From the NCBI GenBank assembly GCA_000697335.1, contig JNEM01012638.1:1-10858 (forward strand): a stretch of DNA of 10,858 bases. The letters run 5' to 3'. The DNA comes from Conidiobolus incongruus B7586. Its lineage: Eukaryota > Entomophthoromycota > Entomophthoromycetes > Entomophthorales > Conidiobolaceae. Below, piece after piece: positions 1-8,135 of this stretch (the first letter of the stretch is position 1; every line of letters starts with the position of its first letter). The translations under genes and the position numbers were made by a program. The notes below the pieces were generated by a model. It saw only the letters and a list, made by a program, of their open reading frames with translations, ran no database searches and was not told the origin of the DNA.

Positions 1-1773
1 TAATATTGAATTATTTATATATATATAATATTTTTTTAATAAAAAATTTACTTTAAAATTAATTATTTAATTTAATTTTATTTAAACCAAATAATAACCA
101 TAAAAAGTTTTTTATTTAATATTAATAAAACTTATCCAATAATCCTCAAAAATCATTTATAATTGGCAAATAGCTTTTAGTAATAAAGTATTATCTTAAT
201 TAATAAATTATTACTTGGTAAATTATTTGAAAGCTAGAAGAGAAATTATCTGAAACTTATCAAAATCTAAAAGACTAATTTTAACTATTACTCTTTTAAT
301 TATTAATAAAATAAAAGATTATATTCACAAGCACCTTTTTATTTTCAAGAATTATCAAAATATTTTAATATTATTTATATAAGTATTCTATATATTAATG
401 TTTAAATTAAAATTAACAAATATAAATATAAAAAAGGTACTTTAAAATTTAACTAAAGCTAAAAAAAGCTAAAATAGCTATAGTTAAATAAAACTTAATA
501 AGGAATAGCTAGAAATCAAGGCTTTTATAATAAAATATTACAATTGATGAATCTTAGATTTTTTTATAAAATCCTTTGCTAAAATATAAATCAAGGTGAT
601 AGATTAAGCTAAATCAACTTTCTTCACAAATTCCTTTAAAAAAAACTTTTTTGATAAGTAATTATTAATTGTTATAATAGATTATAATAGCCTATACCAT
701 TGTTATTTAGCTTTTAAAAGATATTTAATTAATAGTAAACTTTTTATTTTTTTAAATTATTTCTAATTGGTATTCTAAATATAATATAAAAAGACTTATT
801 ATTTGGCATATTAATTAAAAAATATAAAAATCTAAAGTTATAAAAAACTTTCTAATTAAAAAAAATAGAAAAAACTAATACATCAAGTATATTCTTTAGA
901 TTATAACCTATGTGATTATAATTGTTTTAAGTAATTAAAAAATTAACTTACATAAAAGAAAATTTTTACAAGAAAATTTAATTAATATGTAAAATATTAA
1001 ATTTCAGTTATTAATAAAATGTACTGTTTTTTAGGTGTTAGATTTTTGCTAAAATTATAGCAAAAAGTTATTAGAAATAAAAAAATTATTAATTTATATT
1101 ATATACTGATTGTTACTATTAATATTTTAAAATGTTTATTTTTTTTTGAATCACCAAAAATTCCCATTATTTAAATTACAAAGTAATATTATAGTTTTAA
1201 ATAATCTAATATATATTAATTTTAATTATTAATAAAATTATATATATATATTATTTTATAACTTCTTTGTGCAAGTTAGTAAATTATAATTTATAAATTA
1301 TTGTAAAATCAATAAATTTAATAATTAAAAAAATCAAATTATTAATTTATAATATTGATCAAATTAGATAATTAAATAAAAAAAGTATAATTATTTCATA
1401 TTTATTTTTCTTATCTTTTCAATTAAATATATATTAATTATATTATTCTAATATTATTTTGATTTGATTGTATATTAAAGATTTATTAATATATTATTAT
1501 AACTTGGATTCAATAATTTTATATATTAAATATTTAATTAGCAAACTTTAAATTTTAACAGAATTTTTTTTAATTAAGTATTTTCATTCCTATATTAGCT
1601 TTATAATCAAATTTCAATATATTGAGTTATTTATATTATATAGTTAATATTATATTAATCTGAAATTTTTTAAAGAATTTGGATCAATCCATTGTATTCA
1701 ATTTTACTTATAATTAAAAGGTTATGAATAATGATAATATATTTATTATATTATTAGACTATAGTATTAATGT
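1..1773. other. AT-rich gene-free stretch
   Basis: This stretch is made almost entirely of A and T, with no open frame of useful length and many stops in all frames. I see no RNA gene, terminal repeat pair or tandem array. A weak retroelement-like trace near 540-700 is listed separately. The composition matches the degraded copies elsewhere in the window, so it is probably old repeat DNA worn beyond recognition. That is inference. Confidence 0.6.
540..700 (-). mobile_element. possible decayed Ty3/gypsy-type integrase trace
   Basis: Read on the minus strand, a short stretch faintly resembles the integrase core of Ty3/gypsy-type retroelements, around the segment that in the family surrounds the second catalytic aspartate. 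The match is by eye, short and weak, with no flanking LTR found. If real, it is a very old and thoroughly broken fossil. It could equally be chance in AT-rich DNA. Confidence 0.2.
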
Positions 1774-2163
1774 TTATACTATTCTTATACTATTTATCAG
1801 ATGGCTTATTTTGTTATTACTTAACTCATAAGTCTCAGTACTTTCATAATAAAACGTTTCATTTTTAGCTTTAATAACAAACTGTTGCCATATAACATCC
1901 TTGTCTTCAGCTCTTTTCAAGTTATATTCTTGTACATTATAGCCATATTTAAAGTCTTCTTTAAACTTCTCAATCTCAAAATTACTATCGACAAAACCAA
2001 ATATATGGAATAATTCATTCAGACCTTTGCCGTATTTCTTTGGGATGTCATCAAAATAAACTGTAATCTCAGCATCTTCATGGAAGTAATTGGTAGCAGT
2101 CATATTGTCCCAAGAAAAATCTCTGACGAATGGCTTCAAAAACTCATCGATTAATGAACACAT
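1774..2163 (-). CDS. small NTF2/SnoaL-like protein, intact ORF
   Basis: This frame gives 129 residues from the ATG at 2163 (MCSLIDEF...) to a stop at 1774. An in-frame ATG at 2238 would add 25 residues (MTIIIKIMLN...) that are hydrophobic and could look like a signal peptide. I prefer 2163 because the 30 bases before it form a fungal-type pyrimidine tract ending CAAG just before the ATG. The pattern fits the NTF2-like/SnoaL fold: a first helix (LIDEFLKPFVRDF), the HEDAEITVYF segment, a GKGLNELFHIF helix, then alternating strands (DVIWQQFVIKAK, FYYESTETYEL) and a last strand after NNKISHLI. SnoaL-like proteins are often about 130 residues long. Substrate and role are unknown; the fold holds enzymes and non-enzymes. 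No intron is visible. It is clearly richer in G and C than its surroundings and unbroken, which suggests retained selection or late arrival. If the longer start is real, a small secreted protein is possible. Confidence 0.6.
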   Translation of the reverse strand: MCSLIDEFLKPFVRDFSWDNMTATNYFHEDAEITVYFDDIPKKYGKGLNELFHIFGFVDSNFEIEKFKEDFKYGYNVQEYNLKRAEDKDVIWQQFVIKAKNETFYYESTETYELSNNKISHLINSIRIV

Positions 2164-2193
2164 TGAAACTTGGGAGAAAACAAAGGGAAACAA
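2164..2193 (-). promoter_or_regulatory. pyrimidine-rich tract before the ATG at 2163
   Basis: On the minus strand this is a C/T-rich run with few A or G (TTGTTTCCCTTTGTTTTC followed by TCCCAAG), immediately before ATG. CT-rich tracts followed by CAAG near the transcription start are a known feature of filamentous fungal promoters. It supports the shorter start of the NTF2-like gene, although the same bases are read through if the ATG at 2238 is used. Confidence 0.35.
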
Positions 2194-2479
2194 GCTAATT
2201 TTAAAAATATTCAACATGATTTTTATAATTATCGTCAATTAACAATTGTGAATTTGAAAAATAAATAATATAATTAAAAATTTAAAAAGGGTTTATAACT
2301 AATTATCAGAAAGAGTTGTACAGTTATATATTATATACTAGTTTAACATATAAAGAAATTTAACGATAATCATCACTATATAAATTATTATTTTTAAAGA
2401 TCTACAATAAGTAAACATTAATTATTAGTAATTTTCAATAATTATCAAAAGATCTGAGAGTGTGCAAAAAACATATATT

Positions 2480-3440
2480 GATTAAAATACCAACCTTTGT
2501 TATAAAATGTTGAGTTTTGTGGTTTTTAAACATTTTGATTTCAAGGAAAGCTTATCAATAAATAGAAATCTGTTATTTATTTAGAGATTGATTATTTGTA
2601 ATTTAGACTCAAATAACTTTATTACCAAATAAATAAATTAATATTTACATTAATAGGTTGATCAACCAAATTCTTAAAGATTTTAAAAAGGAATAATATA
2701 AATATATATCAAACCTATTGTGGAGCCAATAAGGCCAACTTTCTTAATATATCTCTTAAATCATCTCTCCAAAAAGATATCAACCATCTCAAAGATTAAT
2801 AAGCTATAAATATTACACTAGTAAATAATCTACATTGAAAATAGCAGTAAATCAATTGTGTTAATATAAATTAATTAATGTTTTATTAATAGATTTATCT
2901 AAAATTTCAATTATAATTAAAATTAATAAAAATAAACTAGACTAAATATGTAGCATCTAATGTAGTATAATTAATTGCAAAGTAAGCATTATATTTAATA
3001 TTTTACCTTATCTTTAAAGTTCTTATCATAAAGCTATTTAATGTATTTATATATTATGTATATTAGCTAGAACATGTGTTGTATTTCAACATTAACCTCA
3101 TATCCCAGTTTGATAGTTAAACGAATATTAAGTTGGCTTTGCCAGTCTATAACTAAAGGATATCATTCATTGAATCAATTATTTAAATAAGCTTACTAAT
3201 AAATAATTTACTTAATCATATTACCAGTACTTTTTTAGAAATCATCTTTAATTACAAATCTTTTTATAAATTTAGCACTTGGGAATAATTGTCTTGTTAT
3301 TTATAATATTTTTTGCCAAAAATAACCAATTAAATTTCATTTTAATTAATATTCATACCAAAAAGAAATTATTATAAAATTTAAGCTAAAAAATTTAGTT
3401 TATAAATAAGGTTCATTGGTAATAATCAATTTCCTAAAAT
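2480..3440 (-). pseudogene. unidentified multi-exon gene relic
   Basis: Several protein-like stretches lie in order on the minus strand. Near 3230-3430 there are NLIGYFWQKIL and then RQLFPSAKFIKRFVIKDDF, broken by stops. 3067-3152 gives an uninterrupted block containing IDWQSQLNIRLTIKLGYEV. Between these two, a plausible 72-base intron (3153-3224, donor GTAATA, acceptor TTTAG) joins them in frame. Further down, about 2700-2800 carries a block readable in two frames (SFWRDDLRDILRKLALLAPQ or FKRYIKKVGLIGSTIGLIY), and 2480-2560 one ending KGWYFNQYMFFAHSQ. I do not recognise the family. The composition of these blocks, unlike random AT sequence, suggests a former gene of about 1 kb. They may not all belong to one gene. 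Confidence 0.35.
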
Positions 3441-3473
3441 AATATTTGATTAAAAAGAAACATTAAATAAATG

Positions 3474-3722
3474 CTGCAGGTCTTCTGGAAAGTAGACATG
3501 TGATAGAGATCGCCCAGATTCAATAAAACAGGCCAAGGATGACCAATCAGATACTTTAAAGGGGTTTATTAAAATATCAAGGTGTAAAGCTTGACCCAGA
3601 TCAAAATGATCACTGAGCAAATGGGTGCCCAGTTAATATTTTATAGTGTGGTTAATACTTTGCCAATGTGTTGAAACTCCAATTTCTGCTATAGTCTGGA
3701 ATTTTCTATTGTGCAAAGATTG
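3474..3722. repeat. older diverged copy of the tandem unit, split by the LTR
   Basis: This GC-richer segment is a shorter, more diverged relative of the units at 3758-4433. GGTCTTCTGGAAAG near 3479 matches the GTCTTGGGAAAG start of the next unit. GGGGTTTATT at 3561 and GACCCAGATC at 3593 recur in the first full unit at 3848 and 3881, with almost the same spacing (32 against 33). TAGTGTGG also recurs. The LTR target duplication GATTG ends this segment at 3722, and related-composition sequence resumes at 4885 and runs to about 4985. The simplest reading is an older fragment that the LTR landed in. No ORF is present. Confidence 0.5.
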
Positions 3723-3757
3723 TGTAACGACCCATCGTGACATTATCCGAAACAAGC

Positions 3758-4095
3758 TTATTAACACGTCTTGGGAAAGCTGTGTGCAGAGTAATTTAAG
3801 TAAAAGAGAGTGATCTGGGGAATTCCAGGTAGGTGTTAAGGAGATATGGGGTTTATTGGTTTAAGTTAAATAGCTGGGAGGACCCAGATCGAACTCTTCC
3901 TACTGAGAATAGCTCTAGATCCGGGTTTTATTTACTGCGGGTTGGGTAACGTAATTCATGAGATTATCTAGTGACATGCATCATTAGTCGATTAAAATAT
4001 AGAGCAAGAGCAGATGGTATGTGAGGGGGAAATGAATTTAACATTAGGTTGATGTAAGGATACTTGCAAAGAAGAGAGTCACCTGACTAGTGATA
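3758..4095. repeat. tandem unit 1 of the long-form LTR (338 bases)
   Basis: This begins TTATTAACACGTCTTGGG, the same word that opens the next unit at 4096. Shared landmarks at matching offsets include GGGAATTCCAGGTA, GGTTTATTGGTTTAAG, TAGCTGGGAGGACCCAGAT, AGAATAGCTCT, and a GAGTCACCTGACT motif near the end (4076). The two units are recognisably the same but clearly diverged, so the duplication is not recent. No coding frame is present. Confidence 0.8.
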
Positions 4096-4433
4096 TTATT
4101 AACACGTCTTGGGTAAGCCGTGTCCAGAATAGTTTCAATTAAAGAGAGATCTAGGGAATTCCAGGTAAATGTTAGGGAGATAGGGGGTTTATTGGTTTAA
4201 GCCAAATAGCTGGGAGGACCCAGATTGAACTCTTTCTCTGCAGAATAGCTCTGGTTCTGGATTTTATCTATAGTGCATAGAGTAGTGTGGTTTCTGGAGT
4301 TTTCTGGAGTGTTGTATCATCAGCTGATTAAAGGATAGGGTTGAAGTGGCTGGTCATGTGAGGGGGGAATGACTCTTATATTCAGTTGAAGTGAGCATAT
4401 TACTTGGGAGGTGAGTCACCTGACTCGTGACTT
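4096..4433. repeat. tandem unit 2 of the long-form LTR (338 bases)
   Basis: This is the second copy, in direct orientation and head to tail with the unit at 3758. It ends with GAGTCACCTGACTCGTGA (4413-4430), the counterpart of the motif at 4076-4093. A short TTCTGGAGT-type duplication near 4292-4310 is private to this copy. Immediately after it the sequence rejoins the part shared with the short LTR (TATATTGAGAACATAAAAC). Confidence 0.8.
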
Positions 4434-4519
4434 TATATTGAGAACATAAAACAAAAGTCCCCAAAGCAAGTCAAAATAAGTAAAACAATTAGTAAAGAAT
4501 AAGAAAATATAAGAACACA

Positions 4520-4546
4520 CCAGAATAGTTCATTCAACTATTCTGG
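4520..4546. repeat. hairpin in long LTR: 11-base stem, 5-base loop
   Basis: CCAGAATAGTT and AACTATTCTGG are perfect inverted repeats separated by CATTC. The same hairpin occurs at the matching place in the other LTR. It may be a transcript structure or a protein-binding site of the family; the function is unknown. Confidence 0.7.
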
Positions 4547-4984
4547 TCATTCCTTGAAAGATCTAAGGGGTAAAAAGCCCTTCTCAAAATCAAAATACTT
4601 TATATCAAGAAACGCATACTATGGCAATGTTTCGTTGTCTTTTCTCTCCTGTAGTTTTAAAAGAAGTTCCCTTGTAGAGCCTTCACAGGTGTTCACATTT
4701 GTACTTGTTGTCGCCATTCTATGTGTAACGATTAGCTGGGGAGGAACTTGATTGACTACAGGGATTAATCGTTGGATTATGCGCTTGTGCTTACTAATGA
4801 ACTGGAGAAATCTTATACATCAATGTGATGATCTCGTGACGAATTCTTCAACCTCTCATTGACAGACCTTAGAGGCCGTTGACAGATTGTTGTTGATATT
4901 TGGATAACATTTGGAATCATGGCAAATAGTTTAAGTTATATGGCAAGCGGACCTCCCGATCCGCGAAAATGCAATCTCAATATT

Positions 4985-5161
4985 TATTGAAATCAGCTAA
5001 TTGTTATAATAATAATATTATTATTGTATATACATTATAATATATATATATATATATATATATCAATGAAAACCCTAAAAGTAAATTCTAAGATCACATT
5101 ATTAAAATTATATATCAAAAATTTAATCGAAATAATAGATTGAGTTAATCAATTAAAATAT
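4985..5161. repeat. AT-rich spacer with (TA)n tract
   Basis: This is an AT-rich stretch between the older fragment and the next GC-richer island. It contains an uninterrupted TA dinucleotide run at about 5041-5063, preceded by AATAATAATATTATTATT, an AAT/ATT palindromic patch. There is no gene. Confidence 0.6.
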
Positions 5162-5456
5162 TGTCACCGATTGGGTGACCCTTTCCACCCTCACAATTCC
5201 AATCAATCATTAATCTCTTGTAAGATTCACCTGCAATGTAACATCAAACACCTCTGGTCACAGCAATCATATAACTTATTTGACTTGTTACTGGAAGGCC
5301 ATGATAACACGTTAATACAATTATCAATATGCACACCACAACCCAGTTATGATGTGGGTCTTCTTCATAGGGTACTGCCATAATTTGCAGGTTAACCAAT
5401 AAGTTACCTCCTTTTGTACCATTAATATGTACTGTCCCAGAAGACAATCACATATT
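5162..5456. other. GC-richer island of unknown origin, possible LTR remnant
   Basis: Composition changes sharply at both sides. At the left edge TGTCACCGATTGGGTGACCC contains a perfect 6-base hairpin, GTCACC/GGTGAC. Read on the minus strand the edge ends GGTGACA, as an LTR could. I found no convincing matching end or target duplication near 5456, so the class is open. Two overlapping open frames here (70 codons plus, 67 codons minus) show no family resemblance and I do not call them genes. A similar hairpin is present in the insertion at 7330-7766. Confidence 0.35.
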
Positions 5457-5857
5457 TATTTTGATTTGATATCTGACTTCCTATCTGGTTTCAATATTTA
5501 TTTAAGGTTTTTCATTTAATTTAATACTTAATTATACATAAAATCATAAAAATTATCCTTTATATGATGTGCTTTAATAAAACCTGTTTTTTACTAATAA
5601 AGTGATATAGTTATTAATTTAATTTGTTCTTAATCAATATTCCGTCTTGGTAACAAGAGTTATAAAGAATTTAAAGTCATAATACAATTAATAAACCTTA
5701 GTTATGCAACGCTTATGTTATATAAAACATTAATAATATATAAAAGTCTTCCACTGCATATATATTAGCTACAATATATATCATTATATATTATTGTAAC
5801 AGCATTTAGATTTTGATATTGATTAAATAACTGCTATTATTTCTCCAATAATTGAAG
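5457..5857. other. AT-rich gene-free spacer
   Basis: This lies between the island and the second LTR. Frames are short and broken in all directions. A few less AT-rich words (near 5641-5660 and 5703-5715) hint at a worn former sequence. No RNA gene, terminal repeat or motif that I can support is present. Confidence 0.5.
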
Positions 5858-5862
5858 TATTC

Positions 5863-6353
5863 TGTCAACAGCCTCTAAGATCTGTCAATGAGAGGCTGAA
5901 GAATTCGTCACGAGATCATCGCATTGATGCATAAGAATTCCCCAGTTCATTAGTAAGCACAAGCGCATAATCCAACGATTAATCCCTGTAGTCAATCAAG
6001 TTCCTCCCCAGCTAATCATTACACATAGAATGACAACAAAGAGTACAATTGAGGATACTTGCGTAGGTTCCGCAAGGGGGGCGTCTTTTAGGACTATAGG
6101 GGAGATAATATAACAAAACTTTACCATATTATATATTCTTATTATGATGCTCTCGGATTTCGAGATGGAGAGTTTATTAGTTCTTTGGATCTTTTAAGGA
6201 ATGACCAGAATAGTTCACTCAACTATTCTGATGTATTCTTATATTTTCTTATTCTTTACTAATTGTTTTAATTATTTTGACTTGCTTTGGGGACTTTTGT
6301 TTTGTGTTCTTAATATAGCCTTGCTTTGGATAATATCACAATAGGCTGTGACA
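5863..6353 (-). mobile_element. solo LTR, short form (491 bases), inverted relative to the first
   Basis: The ends are TGTCAACAGCC and GGCTGTGACA, an imperfect inverted pair, flanked by a perfect 5-base duplication TATTC (5858-5862 and 6354-6358). It is the reverse complement of the long LTR minus that copy's two 338-base units: the length difference (671) is almost exactly two units (676). Conserved stretches include the segment next to the 5863 end (AGAATTCGTCACGAGATCAT and on through CGCATAATCCAACGATTAAT) and the AAAGTCCCCAAAGC-type segment near the other end. No internal element sequence adjoins. It was probably an independent insertion, judging from the different target duplications. Confidence 0.85.
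6205..6231. repeat. hairpin in short LTR, counterpart of 4520-4546
   Basis: CCAGAATAGTT, loop CACTC, then AACTATTCTG complete a 10-base stem at the position matching the hairpin of the long LTR. The stem is kept while the flanking middle part of the LTR has diverged. Confidence 0.65.
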
Positions 6354-6358
6354 TATTC

Positions 6359-7026
6359 ATGAATCCAAACTAGATTCTAAATTTCAAATCTTAAAATTTA
6401 TATTTACTTGAATATTGAAAAAATTCATATTATATTAATAATTAAAATATTCAAACTATATACAAAACAAAAATTATTAATCAAGATATTAAATAAAATA
6501 TTGAAATAAAAGAAGATATATTTAATCACTTAATAGTTATATATTAATATAATAAGCTATAAAAAAATAATTTCAACAATTATATATATTATAATAATAT
6601 ATTATATATCATAGATCAGATCACTTTATCATCATTATGGTATTGTCAGTCATATCTATTTACCTTATCTTATCTCTTTTATCTACTTGATTTTATCTTG
6701 TCTTATGTTATTTTTAAACCCCCACCAACTTTTATATATAAAAATAGGAACTATTGTCTAATAAACAAGGATTTTTTTCATAATATTTATATTCAAACAA
6801 CTTGTCTACATTAACCCTGTTATATTATATTAACAAAAAATAAACTGTAATGAAAATATTATTATATGTAATTATTAATTATAAATATATACTTAAAATA
6901 AATAATATTAAAAAAAACTTTGTAATCAATAAAATATTTATAATTTATATAAGTTCAATAATATACTAAATTGGAATATGCTGCTTCAATAATTAGAATA
7001 ATAAATTTTAAATTTTACATATTCAT
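6359..7026. other. AT-rich gene-free stretch
   Basis: This runs from the second LTR to the stop of the E1 pseudogene. It is mostly A and T, with (AT)-rich runs at 6540-6610. A less AT-rich part around 6615-6760 has a T/C-rich tract, a short C-run followed by TATATATAAAAATA, and the GATA-type cluster listed separately. It resembles a worn promoter or terminator region, but no gene follows in either direction that it could be tied to. Confidence 0.45.
6607..6697. promoter_or_regulatory. cluster of GATA-factor-type motifs
   Basis: TATC, the complement of GATA, occurs seven times: at 6607, 6627, 6653, 6666, 6671, 6680 and 6694. Several have the fuller CTTATC/TTTATC form that fungal GATA factors such as AreA-type regulators bind (HGATAR). 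All are in the same orientation. About one would be expected by chance over this length at this base composition. No downstream gene is visible, so this may be a relic promoter or a simple low-complexity effect. Confidence 0.3.
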
Positions 7027-7329
7027 TCATTGATAGTATTCAATTTGATAATATGAAATAAAATACTTGAATTTCTGAAGCTCTTCAAGATCAATTTCAG
7101 AATTATTCGGATGAACAGCAACTAAAGTGCTAAATCCAGTTTTTTTAACAGCTTGGATATTTGAAAACCAAAAATATCATTAATATATTAATATATAATA
7201 TTATTAAATATTATTTTACCCAAAATATTATTATTAAGAAATAAGATAGATTTTGATAAAGATTCAAAACCAAGTTTTTTAGCAATGTTTACATAGCTAG
7301 TAGATTTAAATTTATGCCTAATGATGAAG

Positions 7330-7766
7330 AATAATCTTGTCCATCACTCAAGAAACTCTGAGTATTGCACTAATGCAAGAAGTCACATTGGAAGTACTTC
7401 ATTTTATGAACTAGTCTAACTTAGTGCTTTCCACCTGAAGTTATTCATAGCCACCCAAACTCAACAATTGAACCTAATATAAGATCATCACAAGCCAATC
7501 AATAAACCTATCTTTCCATCTTTATTCTCAAAAGTATCCAGTCTCTAAGTTTTTCTCGTAACACTCACAAAACATATTGAGTTGTGACGAGCGTGAGATA
7601 TTTACTTTATTCGAAGACCTTGATTTGCAGTAAGCTATTTTCACCCAATTTGGTGAACCCTCTTAATTTCCCTTAACCTTGTGGTAATCTATCATTTACC
7701 ACTGGCGATTCCCCGTTTAAGCTCTAAAAGACTACTTCCTCCCACGTTTACGGTCGTCACTAACAT
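7330..7766. mobile_element. 437-base insertion of unknown class inside the E1 pseudogene
   Basis: The E1 coding sequence stops after GHF on one side and resumes with HKFKSTSY on the other. Between them lies GC-richer DNA flanked by TAATGATGAAG (7319-7329) and TAATAATGAAG (7767-7777), an 11-base duplication with one mismatch. Inside are a hairpin GTGGTAA/TTACCAC (7681-7702), a hairpin TTCACC/GGTGAA near 7641-7656, and an imperfect inverted pair GTTGTGACGAGCGT (7581) with ACGGTCGTCACTAAC (7750). The insertion has no clear terminal inverted repeats, no ORF and no tRNA-type box pair that I can support. Duplications of 8-11 bases suit Mutator-like or hAT elements; variable 7-20-base ones suit SINE/LINE insertions. 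Its better-kept composition suggests that it arrived after, or escaped, most of the decay of its host gene. Confidence 0.55.
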
Positions 7767-8112
7767 TAATAATGAAGTGACCTTTAAAATATTAAAATAA
7801 ATTTATATTATTAATGCCAATTATTTAAATTAAAACTGGATTTGAAAATTATTATTTAACAATAGAAAAATTATTGATAATTTAGATTAAAGAATTAAAT
7901 TTAAAATTCCAATATAATTAAATTAAATATTACTAATAATAATTTATATATTCAAAATATTGCCATGATTAGTATACTTAAATAATAATTTTTGACCTTT
8001 TATAGTACCGATAAAATAAATACATATAGAAATATTTTCAGATTGCCATTTTTGTAAAATGGGAAATACATCTTCATAGATTCTGTAATTTCAATTAAAA
8101 AATGAAAAAACG

Positions 8113-8135
8113 TATATATATATATATATATATAT
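8113..8135. repeat. (TA)n tract in an E1 intron
   Basis: This is an uninterrupted TA run of 23 bases lying within the intron at 8083-8143, between its GTATTT donor and TTACAG acceptor. Confidence 0.8.

Larger units (their letters stand above)
3723..4884 (+). mobile_element. solo LTR, long form (1162 bases)
   Basis: The ends are TGTAACGACCC and GGCCGTTGACA, flanked by a perfect 5-base duplication GATTG (3718-3722 and 4885-4889). TG...CA ends and a 5-base duplication are standard for Ty1/copia and Ty3/gypsy LTRs. No internal region, primer-binding site or polypurine tract adjoins, so it is a solo LTR, presumably left by recombination between two LTRs. Its reverse complement matches the LTR at 5863-6353 along the whole length of the latter: strongly near both ends and more weakly in the middle. 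The extra length is made of two 338-base tandem units near the left end. It is GC-richer and less worn than its surroundings, so relatively young. The plus orientation is a guess from the TGTAACGACCC-type start. The superfamily cannot be decided from an LTR alone. Confidence 0.85.

Noticed and set aside
4554-4751. 65-codon plus-strand open frame inside the long LTR
   Set aside because: It lies wholly within LTR sequence, has no family resemblance and is not open in the matching part of the other LTR as far as I can read. It is probably a chance frame in GC-richer DNA.
3723-4884. Protein-coding gene in the GC-richer 3723-4884 block
   Set aside because: No frame stays open for a useful length across the two 338-base units and they do not share a conserved frame. 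The block is fully explained as an LTR.
5171-5447. Two overlapping open frames (70 codons plus, 67 codons minus) in the 5162-5456 island
   Set aside because: They overlap on opposite strands, show no recognisable domain or promoter context, and the island looks like repeat-derived DNA. Chance frames are the simpler explanation.
4441-6353. One large inverted repeat or palindromic element with a 1 kb loop
   Set aside because: Each arm has its own LTR-type ends and its own perfect 5-base duplication of different sequence, so two independent LTR insertions explain it better than a single foldback element.
7330-7766. Reading the E1 insertion as a solo LTR or tRNA-derived SINE
   Set aside because: One edge has a TGTTAG-type start, but no matching CA end with a 5-base duplication was found, and no convincing A-box/B-box pair is present on either strand.
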